A DNA stretch of 62,000 nucleotides from Adiantum capillus-veneris (GCA_014529385.2 CM043969.1:13279446-13341445), one strand, 5' to 3'. Positions 9,332-22,492 are shown, numbered from the stretch's first letter. Numbers and translations: made by a program. The notes: generated by a model not told the origin, from the sequence alone.

Positions 9332-11971
9332 TCTCAAACTGTTAGCCTTGATTCGAGAGCCACCATGTCATGTGTGCTTGAAATAAGCATTTCTCGCCAT
9401 GTAATGAGACTTTTCCATCCCTTGGGTATTCCATATTGCCGGGTTCTTATACTTTTGTATAAAATATGGTAAATGATTAAAGATGATGTGCTGGATATGA
9501 AAACCGATTAGTTAGAATGTTTTACACTCACATAGTTGCACATAAAAGAGAATCAAATACACCATAATACCATGTAGTGAGTAATCTGGGTGTCTGTCCA
9601 TGCTGTCTTGAATGATTTTTTGAGAAGGTTGAGATTCTCCTTGAACTTGTTCATATCACCTTGTGACCAGTCATCTTTGTCGCACATCAAAAATAGGATG
9701 TCTATTGATCGCCAAACCTCAGCCTTCACGTTACGAGTGGTTGGTTCTTGGTCTTTGACTGCAATATGTAGCTTTTTCCAGCTCTGATACTCTACCTTGC
9801 TAACATAAGATGTGTTATATATTTTTCCATGTTTTGTTAGCTTCGGATCTCGTATACCTTGGGGTTTAGATAAAAACCTCCGTGCCTTCACCCCGCCGAT
9901 GGATGGTTTGCATGGGACATCCTTCTTAGCAGTTGATCTCTTTTCATCCCACTAGATTTTCACATTGCCACCATGAAGCCCCATATCCGACAGTACCAAT
10001 TCTAAGCACTGCACGGCTACTTGTCGCTCTGCTGAGTTCTTAATTTTCCAAGCAAACCCGATATATAAGTAGACCAATTTCTCCACAATTCTATGGCAAA
10101 GGGCATGCATTGTACAGATGTGGACATTCACAAGTGGTATTTTTAAAACTGATCGAAAAGTAGGGTCCTCAATGTGACGTGTTGGAGATTTCTCCACCAC
10201 TTTGGGTCCATGACCTTTGTAGGCTCCATGCAGAACAAACACGGCGACTTTGCCATTGCACCCATTCCACAATTATACATGCACTTTAATGTTTTGAGGT
10301 CACCTGCAAGATGCCACTGAACTTGAAAGTCTTCCCTTCCATCTAGACGTAGTACCTCTCCCTGGTTAGTCTGTCGATCAATCACCTCCGGAATATTAGT
10401 TCGATGGAACACCTAATATAGAATCTCACGATCTTCTTTCTTTACCTGCAACACAAAATAAATGAGACTTAAGTAGATGTGAACATTTGAGCTTACCTGA
10501 GAATCTCGCTTACCTCAAACGCACCAAGCCACCATATGTTAGATTCTGATTGAACACTAAAATACAAAGGATCATCACTGGGACACTTTGAGAGGGCTCT
10601 ATTCATTAAAGTAATAGTAACACGCTCTAGCTTTTTCTCTTTAACAAGCTCACACTCATCTAGTTTTAACACAAAATGTAATACCCCTCGTGACTCTTCA
10701 AATGTGATGTTGTAAAACTCCACCATTCTCTTCTGTAACATCTGCAGGTCCATAAAAATATTATTGAACTCATCATATGCCATGTTTGCTCCATGGCCAC
10801 TATAAGTTGCTTTAATATGAAAGGGCTGTCCAAGATAGTCTCCCTGTGCCTCGTTAAGCTGAAGCCTCTCTTTCCAAACACTTGAGGCTGATGGTAAAAG
10901 TTTGGATTTTATACCCTTCTTAACAAAGATGGATGAGACGGATTTTTGTATAGCTGAATATCCTCTTTTGCTTACACCAAGTGAATCAAGTGTGCCTTGT
11001 ATCTCTTTTGCAAGCACTGAGTTCTCTGAAATAAAGCAGTCCACTACATTTCGTTGTAGGACCTTAAACTTCTTGTCATGTACTATATCTGCTGCCAGGC
11101 TTTTACTTATAAGTGGCTTTAATCTCTTTTCTATATTGGCTTTGGGGTCAATGTTTTCCTTGTCATGATAGATTGAATCTCTACATGAAGACAATGCATA
11201 AGTAAATAACAGAAAATTTACTTCACTAACACTATTTAGGCACATGAAAACAATGCATAACAAGAAAAAACAAAAAGATTACTTAACTAAGACAATGTAG
11301 CCAACCAAGAAGCATCACCTTAATGCTCGGATTCTTTTCTGGAGACCTCCAGATGTAACCTGCAATGTTTCAAGATTGTGCAATTTCTTCTTTTGGATAC
11401 GACCACCCAAGATGGTGTCCTTCATTTGACAACTTCGTACCTTTCCTTTCAGTTCCTGTACCTCTGTTTTGTGTTGCAAAATGGTAACCCGATCTGTAGA
11501 ATGTAAATGTGAAAGACGAACAATCTCACATTGTTGAGCTTGGAGAATGCCCTTATAAGTTTTAGCTTCTCTTGTAAGAGATTTACAATAACTTAGAAGG
11601 CCCTTTTCTCCATCACCAACAAAGGTCAATAAGCTTGTAGGATTGACGAACGGTGGAGACGCATTAGTCATTGGATTCTTAGGGTAGAGAGAGCCTCTCG
11701 TCCAGATATCTATGTGTTAAGCTCACTGAGCTCTGAGTGTGTCTATGGAAGCGGGAGGTATATGTGTGTTTGTTTTACTACGCTTAATCAATGGTTGGTA
11801 CTCATTGTCCAAATCAATGTGAAGGTGATATTTGGCTCGTTTCTGCGTAACATTTGTGCCATTTGAGGAGTGCTCCATTAGCCAAATGTGCAGGTTTAAT
11901 GGAAAGTGAATAGCGGCTGCGCCTTCGTCCCTCCATGTTAGCCTCATTCCCTCCATATTGACGAGGTTCAT
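9332..11971 (-). pseudogene. F1 gene, module A: candidate divergent DDE transposase
   Basis: The frame starts at ATG 11971. Segments in protein order: an N-terminal HLHIDLDNEY and SLYP-x-x-P-x-TNA...PPF motif; a coiled coil (11640-11320); a GVSKRGYSAI helix (about 10990); HIKATYSGHG; then FVLKLDECELV with the first acidic pair (Asp codon 10658-10660) and ERVTITLMNRAL; AGDLKTLKC (Asp codon 10299-10301) followed after about 15 residues by CLFC; VHICTMHALC; SDMGLHGGNVKI; KARRFL; and TQGMEKSHYMA (Glu codon 9413-9415). I infer a D, D, CxxC, E layout as in RNase H-fold DDE transposases. No known superfamily is recognised; TNP2 is the nearest in style. TGA and TAA codons interrupt the frame near 11720, and several frame changes are introns or indels. 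The C-terminus continues at 1333-1058 beyond the CACTA insertion. Confidence 0.65.
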
Positions 11972-12179
11972 TCAATGCAACTGAAAGGAAGATTATCCCT
12001 CAATCATTACGAACGAATATTCAGAAGAGTAAGGAATCTACTTAAAGTACACTTTTTGAACTTTTACCATGAAAGACCCAACTCTATTATTTGCCATTTT
12101 TTCTAGAGAGAGAGTGCAAAAAATACATTTTCTTAGAAGGCCCTCCAAATGACCTCCGAAATTTCCTAATGCATAGCAA
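11972..12179. other. Short spacer without recognised content
   Basis: This is AT-rich sequence between the F1 start and the retroelement fragment. It would hold the F1 promoter of module A. No motif stands out. Confidence 0.5.
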
Positions 12180-13511
12180 ACTTCAACAACATATCCGTCA
12201 ACAGCATGGCATCCACCTGCGGTAAATGATCCTCCAAAGCAAACACCGGTATACCTTCACCTGTAGTCCCTTAAACATCACTGGAAAAGGCGGAAAGCCT
12301 TGCACACCTTGTATTCTCACCATAGCTTTAGCAACCAAAACCTGTGACTCGTCATGTACATCAACCACTAGATCATCGAACCCCCAGTCTGCTTCATCGA
12401 AGCACTCTTCTTCAGTCAACATGGCCTTACCATCACAAGGCAAGAGAGAGGGTTGCCCAATCCCTAGTCCGCACAAAATGTCTCTTCACCTTGAATCTGT
12501 TGCTCTTTGACCACCTTATCGACATGCATAACTTCATATGTCTCATATCTTGAAAAAGCAGACTCTGTTTCCCATGTGTTGTCCGTATCCAAGGCACTAC
12601 TATAGCTCGAATACACCTTGGCTTTCTCCACAAAACTCACCGGCTTTGGCACTTCAGTTATCTTCTCCATTTCTTGCTTTTCGGAAGTCACTTGGTCAAG
12701 CACATCATGTGGTACTCGGTAGACTCCTCTCTGTAGCTGTTGCTGAGGCCTCATATGCCCACACGGTATCATGTCACCACGCCTATCAGCTGCCACCACA
12801 TGTGCATCAAAAAAGGTTAGATTACCTGAAGCTCTTCCCTAGCAATTGGCCTTGGCACCAATGGACTCGCGAGAACCTGCTTTGCCTATTGCTTCTTTAA
12901 AACCTTCTTCGTCCTGCTCTGCGCATAGGCTACTACCTCCTCCTATGTGCACGGTCCATCTATCTCGACTTTATCCCTCACTTTTACATGCAAGCAGTCC
13001 ACAAACTTGGTCATCTTCAAAAAATCTACACTCTCTACAGCAGTTACCTTAACCAACTTGCTCCATATGGCCTCAAATCTCACACGAATGCTCGAAAATC
13101 ACCGTCAAGGCTTTGATTTAGGTTGTCCATCATTTGCTTCACTTCAATCCACTACGTGTTGGCCACATATCGGCTTTGGAATGTCGCTTCCAATGTGCTC
13201 CAATCTTGTTTTTCTTCAACCTGCAAGCCCTCGTACCATACCTTTACTTTTCCACGAACCAGGAGCGGAAAAGCATGGGCCACTCCCTCTTCTCTTGACA
13301 AGCCGCTGTCTCGCAAAAAAAGGCCGTAGTCTTGCAGCCAAACCTCTGCATCTTCCACACCTGTAAAAGTTGGAAAACTCGACCACGCCATTCTTGTTAG
13401 ATCCTGCTCTTCAAACCATGACACCGTCTTCGATTTCATCGAGGCAATCAGTAGCTCCTCCGTGGGGACACCATTGATGGAAAGGGGGAAGGGGGAACAA
13501 ACCCAACACAC
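12180..13511 (-). pseudogene. Degenerate LTR-retroelement gag fragment
   Basis: From 13511 the minus strand encodes a capsid-type segment: SSFPTFTGVEDAEVWLQDY, then VKVWYEGLQ and WSTLEATFQSRYV. This is the layout of plant retrotransposon gag (F-x-G-x-D-x-x-x-W...W...L...F...R/Y). Downstream (13150-12200) are short open pieces in changing frames with many stops. One is acidic (DEADWGFDDLVVDV). No reverse transcriptase or integrase was found. It is an old, truncated copy. I could not find LTRs around it. Confidence 0.7.
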
Positions 13512-15690
13512 TCCAAGCTTGCCTCTCTATAGCCCAGGGATTAACCCGCACCCCTAACCACACAGAAACTCATATACATGCACACTTTCTACCAACTTTC
13601 ACACCACGGACTCACCTACAAGCAATCACGGCTACACACACTCTGCCATAACCGCAAACACTGATCCCGACAACCCACCATCCCACACTTGTACCCAATG
13701 ATGCATACACTCATCCCAATTCTGTAAACACACTCACACAAGGAGGCGACACACACCTCGACCACACACAGAATAGCTCACTCAATCATTCTCTCCCTCC
13801 CTCTCTGCACACACTCACACACAAAACCCGGAGCCAACGCTACCACGAGTGTACGGCAAAAGACAAGATGGATGAGAAGACTAACATTGAACCATAAAAA
13901 AAACATGGACAGGCTCTGCATCATCACAAAGACAAAGGTAGGTGGTGTTGGTAGTACATAGGCCTCGAAGCACTCCGGTTTCCCTCCTTAATCCCTCCAA
14001 AAAACACCTTCAAGTGCTCCCAACTCGCCTTGGCATGTCATAGATTTTGGCCTTCTCCGTATTAGCATCATCCCTTGCGTGCGTCGAGAACACCAGTGAG
14101 CTTGAGAGGGTTCTTCGGTTCCTTCATGAGAGCGGGAAGGCTCCCGTTCCTGCGTTTACTCAGCCCAAAGGGCTGCCCCTTCAGACGACCCTCTCTTGCA
14201 GCGCTACTTGGCCCTGTATAACGGGCTGCAGCCCGTCATCCTTGTAAGCTGCGCCCCCTCCTTCCCCTGCAGTCCAGCCCTCGGCACCCCTTCTTCCCTC
14301 GGGTCTTCTCCTCTAACTCCTCTCCCTTCAACTGTGTTCGCTTTTTTGAAGCTCACCTGGCTTCACACTATGCTTGTCCAGGCCCTGGCGACCCCTCATC
14401 GGCCTCCCTCCAATGCCTAGCCCATTTCGCCTCTCCTCCTCCATGTAACTGGCTGCCACCCCTTAATTGGCGGCTCTCCCTTGCTCACCTGGCGGCCCCC
14501 TTCAACTTGACGCCTTTCATACTCCTCTGTACAACCCCCCCTTTGGCGGTGCATTCTCTGCATGGCCCTTCACAAACACAGCATCCTCCCCCTGCAACAA
14601 GCAATCTCCCCCTCTCTGAAGTCCTTTCTGTAGTGCCACCCTCCTTTTTCTGCTTTTGCATATGGCACCCCACCATGTGCTATCCAGCTCCCCTGCATGC
14701 TATGTTCCACTTGGCCGACCTGCTCCTTCAAGCAGCTCCCCGCACGCCGCATGTCTCCACGCGCTTTCGAACCCCTCACCTTCTATCTGCAGCGGGGCCA
14801 TCCGGCATACAGCACTGTCCGTTTTTTACAAGTTAAGCTTTAATAAATTTTGGGTTTTGCCTCCTTTCACACCCCATCTATAGTCGACTTTAGTCGATTA
14901 AAAAAAACTTCTGCTCAACTTAGTTTTGCATTGCTCGCTTGCTGACACTATTCACTATGGTGAAGAAAACATATCCTCCTACCCCAGTCGATCTCACATC
15001 ACATGATGCCCGTAAAAAAAATCTCCTCTTGTATTGTCCACGTTCGTTGGCCAACAATCGGATATAGCTCTTTGCACAATAGATCTCTGACCAAAAGCAC
15101 CACACTGAAAGTGATATGACTACTATGTCACCCACTTTGAGAGTCGCCAAATAATGACCTTCAAGCTCGCAAAAACTTTAAACTCGCCCAGCTTTAGCAC
15201 CTGTTCTGCATACACCATGGCACCACCACTTAGGGATTCAATATGCTAAACGCCTCCCTATGTAGACCTTTGACCTGTTATGTGTCACATCTGATAGACA
15301 CATTATCTTAGCAGCACGAATGACATGGACAATGCCGCATTTGGCATACACATCTTGGTAGTAGAGTGTCTTCATGTCCTGCAGACATCTTGATCAAAAT
15401 CCCATATCACAAACTTCATAGCACATGTATCCAGCACCCCTTGTCCCGCTCCCAACCTGTGATATCAACATTTGATCTTGTCACCGGTGATAGCAAAAAA
15501 CACTTTTAACTTCTGCTAGCGAGTGCTCCATCCTGTGCACTTGTCTCCTAACTGCATCAAATACCTGCCCAATGTTCCCGTCATTTGCCTGCAAACTACT
15601 ATGCCTGGGCTTTTTTCACTTCCATAGGTCGACCATCTTCAGCTGTACCATTGGTGACTTATGCTCCAGCAAGAGCTCGCACCAATGTAT
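13512..15690. other. Non-coding stretch, probably retroelement leader or remnant
   Basis: C-rich, CA- and CT-rich sequence with no frame that shows family motifs. It may be the leader or LTR side of the gag fragment, but I see no repeated ends or primer-binding site. Confidence 0.4.
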
Positions 15691-15706
15691 TATGTAGCTA
15701 ATCAAG

Positions 15707-18590
15707 GTGTCAGATCGACCTCCCATGGTAAGACCCATGATTAAGCCAAGAACAAGAAACTGTCGTAACTGTGGTGCAGATGATCATTGGAAAAATGAAT
15801 GCCCCGAGCCTGACAAAAACCTCAAGCTTATTGCATACAATGTTGCAAAAAGGGAGGACACTTTTCAGAAGATTGTCCTAAAAATCCTTTAAACAAGGGT
15901 AAAACAGTAGTAAACGTAGTCCAAGTGATACCTAGTAGCTCATCTGAAAGTGAACCGATTGTTCCAATCAAGGTAACCACTAGAGACCAAGCTAAGAAAC
16001 ACAACTCCTCTGATGATTCGAAAATTACAAAAAATTTCTCTCAAATGATCAAAAGAAGCAGAAGCAAAAGGTATGAATTGAGAAAACAAAAACAACAAGT
16101 TGAAATCAAGGAGAAAGCAAAAAATCTATTCCAAGAAAGAAACTGGAAGCGAAATCAAAGAAACAACTATAAAATCTGGAGGATCAATTTTGGTTGATAA
16201 AATTTTTGAGCCTATTAATGCAACCTTGGAAGCTTACCAAGCAGGACTTAAAGCAGACCAAAACATGGAAAAGAAATGGAAAAACTATCCTTCTCCAGAC
16301 ATGGAAGCAGCTAAGCTTGAAGCTTATGAAAATTTGGTAAGAATCACGCAAGAGATGCTGGAAAAACAAAAACCCAAGCTTGAAAGTATCACAAAACCTA
16401 AAGACACTAAAGAAAAATTCAAAGTGGTGGTAGAACCCCACCTTGAAACAAAAGAACCAAAACTTATAGTGCTGGACAACAAAGATGCCTTAGATAGAAT
16501 TCCATTCATGGAGGAAGACTGGCCAGGACACTTATGAGAAAAGTACATGGATGTATATTGCGGATCTGAAGCTTCAGGAATGTCTAAACCAGTGACCTTG
16601 AAAACATTACCCTCTTACTTGGGAGATAACAAAGATGAATCCATAGTGTCTAAGACCACTCAAGTACAAAGAGCTGAACAAACCCTAGAAGTAGACAACA
16701 TTCATTCAATCATGTCTACACCCATCCAATGTACTCTTACTTTGGAAGAACTATTAAAACTCAGACCATATTTATGGAATGATCTATAGAAAACCCTAGA
16801 GAAGGTGGGGATAAGGGGGCTAATCTCAAAAATTTGGGAAAATTGAAAAACAAAAAGGAGAACAAAAAGATTCGATCTGTTCCAATGAACAAAGTCGGAG
16901 AATATTATGAAGGGGAAGAAGGAAACACAACCCTCCCAATGAAATATAATGACATTGAAACCATGGAAATACTGGATAGTGGAGTAGGCATAGCCATAGC
17001 CATGAAAGCAGTATGGGAATCCTGGGGACAACCACCCATTAGACAAACTCGAATGAAATTGCAATTGGCTGACGAAAATATTGAAAGACCCTTAGGGCTA
17101 CTTGAAAAAGTGATAGTCAATTCCTGTGGAATTGAATATCAACACACTTTTGCCATAGTAGACTTTGGGAAAAAACTCAATTACGAAATCATATTGGAAA
17201 GACCTTCATGCGACAGATACAACTTATCCAAGATTGGGGAAACAATTATCTGTACCTGAAGCAATTATCTGTACTTGAAGCAAGTGGGATCTATAACAAG
17301 GGTTAATTTAAAAGATCACACTTATAGAGATGTCTTGAAAACACCCATACAAGAGTTTGATTCACTCTCTTCGGCTGAAACTAAGCTTCCATCATGGTTA
17401 AACAAAGACACTCCTATTTGGAAGTGCGAAGCTTCAAAAAATGGGAGTTTAAAAAGAGAAGAATGTATCCTAGAAAGGGATTGCACAGAGGAAGCCTATC
17501 TGCTTAGACCCTTTCCAGAGCATTTGTTTGAGCCATTTGAGTGGACTCAAATTTTGGCGACAATGGATGTATGTGTGAATACGTCTATGCCTACTCAATT
17601 TTGCAATGAAGATGGCTATGACATAATTCCCATCCAAATGATTTCAACTTTCAACAATGAAGATGGAAGTGAGGAACCCAAGGACTTGATGAAAGCTCAA
17701 CATGTCTTTTCAGACCTCTACTATGATGCAACATATGAGTTAGATGAATACCCAACTACTTGAGAAGATTCGGGGTCAGAAAAAGAACATGTGAGAGCAA
17801 AGCTACTCTTGAAAGGAGGGGAGGAAAAGTTTTTTGACTTTCCTAGCTATAAATCGAGAAGATAATAATGGTATGGACGGAAAAAAAACACCAGAAACGT
17901 GAAAACAAGACCTATGCCATCAGTCTCCACTAGAACACAATTCCTAATGCAGATAGATGCGCATGATTGTGTCAAGTACAAAATCACTGGCAGATATCCT
18001 TCAAACAAAAATCCAGAAATGTCGAAAACATCGAGAAAAACAAGGAAGGATACTCAAGCAAAGACAAACAAACAGGACAAGGAGCCAACCATGACATGAG
18101 TTGAGCAGATAAAGAAGTATCAAGAGTTGAAAAAAGCTCTAAAGGAGCTATATACAACCAAAATGAAAACCATAGAAGAGGATGGTAAGGATGTAATGAG
18201 TGTTCCATCCCATTACAAAAAATATACTCTCCAAGATCAAAAAATCATAGTCGAACAACCTATTAGGGAAATACAAAAATAGGGCACGTCCTATTTAGGG
18301 CCCGAGAATGCAAAAATGATAGACTTGACTGAACCAGGCAAAGAGCCTAGACCTGCCTACATTGGAAATGACCTAACAGAAGATGAAGAAGAGCTTTTGC
18401 TAAGCTTGCTAAAAGAATACCAAGATATCTTCGCTTGGTCTTACAAGGATCTCAAGGGTGTTGATCCAGAAATTTGTCAGCATACCATACCCATGAGAGA
18501 TGATGCAAAACCAAGCAGACAAAGGCCATACATGGAAGAGCCTAAAAGTAAGTGGTCAAACTTGTATTCTTTTATAGAATATAAATAGAA
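15707..18590 (+). pseudogene. Ty3/gypsy NC-protease-RT fragment, block 1
   Basis: In order: a CCHC zinc knuckle CRNCGADDHWKNEC (about 15760), a second knuckle-like CIQC...HFSEDC in another frame (about 15840), a charged linker, a segment ending DWPGHL, a retroviral-type aspartic protease with MEILDSGVGIAIAMK (about 16960-17250), and the N-terminal edge of reverse transcriptase (DIFAWSYKDLKGVDPEICQH, about 18425-18490). The RT finger and palm, RNase H and integrase are absent. Sequence after RPYMEEPK reads GTAAGT, a good splice donor, and continues into the unrelated gene at 18600-20490. In-frame stops at 16535-16537 (TGA), about 16787 (TAG) and 17257-17259 (TGA) are shared with the second copy at 58011-60440. 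It is not autonomous. Confidence 0.8.
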
Positions 18591-18599
18591 AATCTCTTA

Positions 18600-20490
18600 T
18601 AAATTAAAAAAACTAAACTTTTCTCTAGATAGTTGAGTAAAAATCAATCCTTTCTCTCTCTAGTGTCTCTCAGTTTCTTCCCCCTCTCTCTTAAAAGGGG
18701 GTCCCTCCAAAAACTTGTTGATCATTCCCTCCCTCTCTCTCTACTGTACCATCTCTCACTTCGGTTCACTTCACCTTGCAAGAATCACTTCTCTTTCCTT
18801 CCTTTTAGTTTTACCTCCCAAAAGCTCTTCAACAGAAGTTTGAACCTCTTTTTCCTCCTCAAGATTACTGCATTCTCCTCAAGCTTTCTAGATTCTCCTC
18901 AAGCTCAAGTTTTCCACTTCTCCATGAGTATCATTAAACACCTCTACCTAAAGCTGAAGATCTGCAACATATCCTTCTGCTAGATCATCCCTCTTTCTTT
19001 CATCAACATGTTTCCTCCTCCTTCTCCATTGTGCTCTCTAGAGAGGATCTACTTTCCTCTCAAGCTTTGCAACATTATCTTCCCCATTAAGCCAACAAGC
19101 AGGTGGAGCAGTATAGTAGTAAGTGGCATCCTTCGTCTTTGTGTACCATCAAGAATCTTGGTCTATACAACTGTGAACATGGATGTGAAATGTCTAAGAA
19201 TAACTGTTGTCTTTGCAGGTTGTGCCACTATTCCCCATGGCATCATCAGGTACCTAAAGACCTAGGGGTTTCAATGACTCCATTTCATGCAGCAATGTAC
19301 AAGATGATAGTGGATGTTGGGTGACAATGGAGTTCAAATGATTGATGTGGGTGACAATGCAACCCAGCTCAAGAGGTGCACACAAGCTCTCAAGGAGACA
19401 CATGGCTTCTCAAGCACACCATTGGAAGGGAAGGATCATGGAGTTCAAGAAAACCCATGATGGAAAGCGACTTGCAAAGGTGCAACATGTGTATGTTGCT
19501 TCACAAGTGAAGCTAGAGACATCAGTGGCTCCATCGAGGTTTCCTGCAAACTATAATTTCACTCCTCTGTCAAGTTTTTAGATTGTAATTTTGTATTTCT
19601 GTTGTATATATTGCTTTGATGTCTATAAGGTTTTCATTTCTTGTTCATGTTTACAGGTGTATTCCCTTCCGATTTTGTAGAGTGGGAGCCAATAGAGTCC
19701 TTCACAGGAACTTTTGAAGCCATCCACGTTGACCTTGGCAAAAAGCTGCTCTATGCCGACTGTCCATCCGTGGAGCTTGTCTCATGGGACATTTTTTTTT
19801 ATAACCGTACTTATGTAATGACTAAGCAGACTGGGTATGGTAATATTGCTCCAGTTCATTCACCAACCTTGCTGAGTATGGAATGGCCTAAGCCAGATAG
19901 TGCCTTGATCACAACAACAAAAAGGAGAATTGAGGCAGTGTGCATTCATCAATGAAGTGCACCTGTGGTTCTCACAAATATTCCCTAACTTGGTTTATGT
20001 CCCTTCATGTGTTTGTGTTTATCTTTCGACTGCAGAGTGTTCACATGACACCAACAATGTGGACTTGCAAATGGGGAAGTGCGATCAATAGCTTCCTTGT
20101 AGTTGGATGGGAGACTAAGGTGGTCGACCACCAAGGAGATACAATCAAGTTCTCTGTAGTTGCTGAGAATGTGGCATGAAGCAGCATATTGCAAAGCAAA
20201 GGTTGTCAATTGTCTTTCTCTACAGAAGATGGAAGCTAAATAAGGGAGAATGGGAGGTAGTAGACTTTGATGTTACTGCTAGAGAATCAATTGATATGCA
20301 AATATGCCTCCACAACAATGCAGTGCACAACATCTCTGTGAATAACGACTGGAATCTTAGTCACCTTCACGAGTATCTTAATCTTAGTCACCTTCACGAG
20401 TATCTTAATATTAGATATACCTTGCCCAATCAATATGTTTTTGTAATCAATGAATGCTCGTTCCAGAAAGGAGAAGAGCTTTCTATGTGA
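18600..20490 (+). pseudogene. Unrecognised spliced gene attached to the gypsy fragment, block 1
   Basis: A CT-rich leader (18640-18900) is followed by short open segments separated by acceptor-like sites (ctttgcag at about 19218, tgtttacag at about 19656, gactgcag at about 20035). Segments include one with AAMYKM, one with VQHVYVASQVKLE, one starting GVFPSDFVEWEPIESFTGTF, one with SAINSFLVVGWETKV, and one containing WEVVDFDVTARESIDMQI and ending with GEELSM at 20490. I do not recognise the family. Frame changes and a stop early in the segment near 19255 suggest a decayed gene. It is repeated at 60441-62000 with near-identical sequence. It could be a host gene captured by the retroelement or the 5' gene of module B. 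Confidence 0.5.
20353..20406. repeat. 27-bp exact tandem duplication in coding frame
   Basis: Two identical 27-bp copies (encoding NLSHLHEYL twice) keep the frame of the open segment that ends at 20490. Confidence 0.95.
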
Positions 20491-20836
20491 AAACATTTGT
20501 TTTCCGCAATGTGTTGATGTAAAAGCATGTAACTGAAGTGATTTCGCTTCCATTAATACATATGGCATTTTGAATCTCTTTTTCATTTTTAATTTGTTCA
20601 AGTTCTCGATTGAAATGTGAAAGTTTTTTAATTTGGAGCGTGAATACTTTCAATGTTGGTGTCTTTCAATGGCTTGTCGCATGATTTTGTTTATAATTAT
20701 AGTTTTAAGTTAAATTGATATTCATTTTAAGTGCTTTTAATAAGTTACATTGAGTATAAGAATGACTTTCTAGGTTTTAAACTTCATTTCTAACATTCAC
20801 AAAACACTAGCTTTCAACTCTCTTCCCATCTTCTTC

Positions 20837-21145
20837 GTGAAAAGACCTATGTCAACCTCTTCTGATGCACTTCTCACACAACTACAAAAGATAGGACTTG
20901 CAGACCGTGCACATGAACTAGTCAGTGTGTTTGAGGGGACGATTGACATGCATGCCACTTCTAACCTTCATGTAGAGGGATTCCAAAGCTTTCTTGACTA
21001 CATGATGGAGCACATGGAAGAATATGCAATAGTCTTCGAGGGATCGAACATGGCGTGGTTGCCAGTTGATTTTCTCAAACACTTCTATGTGGCCGACAAA
21101 AAACTTTTCCTATCACTTGTTGAGGTTTATAAAAGGGCTTACTGA
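20837..21145 (+). CDS. Small helical hypothetical protein upstream of F2 (module B)
   Basis: A 102-residue open frame (ATG at 20837 or 20849), mostly alpha-helical and without a recognised domain. It sits immediately upstream of F2 in module B, the position held in module C by the 131-residue two-exon gene at 37897-38377. Both have a Leu/Gln-rich helix followed by a Met/Glu-rich helix, but the similarity is too weak for me to claim homology. The stop is followed by further open sequence in other frames. Confidence 0.35.
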   Translation: MKRPMSTSSDALLTQLQKIGLADRAHELVSVFEGTIDMHATSNLHVEGFQSFLDYMMEHMEEYAIVFEGSNMAWLPVDFLKHFYVADKKLFLSLVEVYKRAY

Positions 21146-21227
21146 GCGGGACTGTAGGACAGAGGATGATGATGACCTCATAGACTTGGGCATGGGATGC
21201 ATAGGCACCTAATTCATCTCTTGGGAC

Positions 21228-22280
21228 ATGGTTCTGGTCTTGCTTGTGCTTGAGGGCATGGAGAAGGGGAAATCAAAGGAAAAGGACAACCAAAAACCTC
21301 CTATAACCATTGTGGAGGAATCAAATGAATTTATTGAAGAGGTTGATGAGCAGGCTGAAGCATCTATGGCGCTCCTCCTCGTGCAAGATCCCAGATGGGC
21401 CACTAGGGAGGAAGATTGGATGATAGAGGGAGACGAGGTGTTGGAGGAGGTTCGTGACCTCCAAATTCTAACTTTGCATGCAGTGGTGGTGGATGGTCAT
21501 CAGTTTATGTTCCTTGATGATATTGCAAAGACACTAGGACTCAGAGAAGACGAGTCACTCTCGATGCTCGTTATCTATGCGGGCATGAAAGATCCCAGTG
21601 GAAAGCAAGAGAAGGTCAACTTTCAAATTGACTTTGAAGACCAAGGTCTCCCACCAAGCCTCTCATTCCATCCTAGTGAAAACGAATAGAATTTGATACA
21701 AACCGTGGCAAATACACTTATGGAAATCAAATCATGTGCCTCATTTTTTTAATGAAAGCATCCCAAAAAGTGCTTTTCATCCACACAAACCACTGATCAT
21801 TATGGGTGGAGAAGACTGCTCTAGCATTTCTCTAGCATCGACCTTACAAGGAAAACTCTTGAAGAGATGGATGAAGGAAGTGAGGTAACCACTTTCTAAC
21901 CTTATCTATAGTGTATTGTACCCTATAGCAAGTGTTGAAGTTGTTTAATATGTTTTGCAGACCGCATACCATGTTGATAATTTTGCAATGCGTACTGGAA
22001 GTTTGCGCAACATTCTTATGGGTAGACATAGCTCCCTCTGGCACTACCTTGCCATTTGGGGCCATCCGTTCTTCGAGTTTCTCACACAGAGTACTCCAAG
22101 CATGGTTCTGTGGAGCTGCTCAAGTGCAAAGCATTAAGTGCCGTCCTTGCTGAAAATTCCCTTACTCTTAATGCTCACAAGTGTATCTTGGTGGACTGGG
22201 AGGCGGCATTGTATGCCTTTATAGGAAAGCACCCTGGGTCAGTCCTCTCCCATTGTGCCTTAAGCCTAGGTCAAGGGTGA
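21228..22280 (+). pseudogene. F2 companion gene, module B copy
   Basis: The open segment 21228-21689 has a charged N-terminus (EKGKSKEKDNQ) and then DGHQFMFLDDIAKTLGLRED, the same position and pattern as GDRTYIFLHDV...LRED in module A and GDTHYVLLTDI...IRED in module C. A further exon begins after gttttgcag at 21960 and encodes an NFAMRTGS....GRHSSLWHYL stretch, equivalent to the FLRR...GRDAALAQYL exon of module A. A TAA then breaks the frame. The gene points at the F1 copy of module B (23721-23074, minus strand). The foldback element 22493-22834 has landed between them. Function unknown. Confidence 0.5.
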
Positions 22281-22492
22281 CAAACCCAAAGGATATTGTA
22301 AAACCTTTGGTGTCAATTCTTCCATTCACCCTATACCTACATATGTAATTTACAAGAAAACCAACCAGCCATGATGTAATATCCAAAGAAATATACAATA
22401 ATTTTAATGTTCTTTGTATGTTTTTTTTAATCACTTCCTATACTTTTTTTTCTATTGCATATATAGGCCAATAATTTATTTTTTTCAACGTG

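Noticed and set aside
12226-14883. Many plus-strand frames of 60-140 codons
   Set aside because: They are shadows of the minus-strand gag fragment or of C-rich non-coding sequence.
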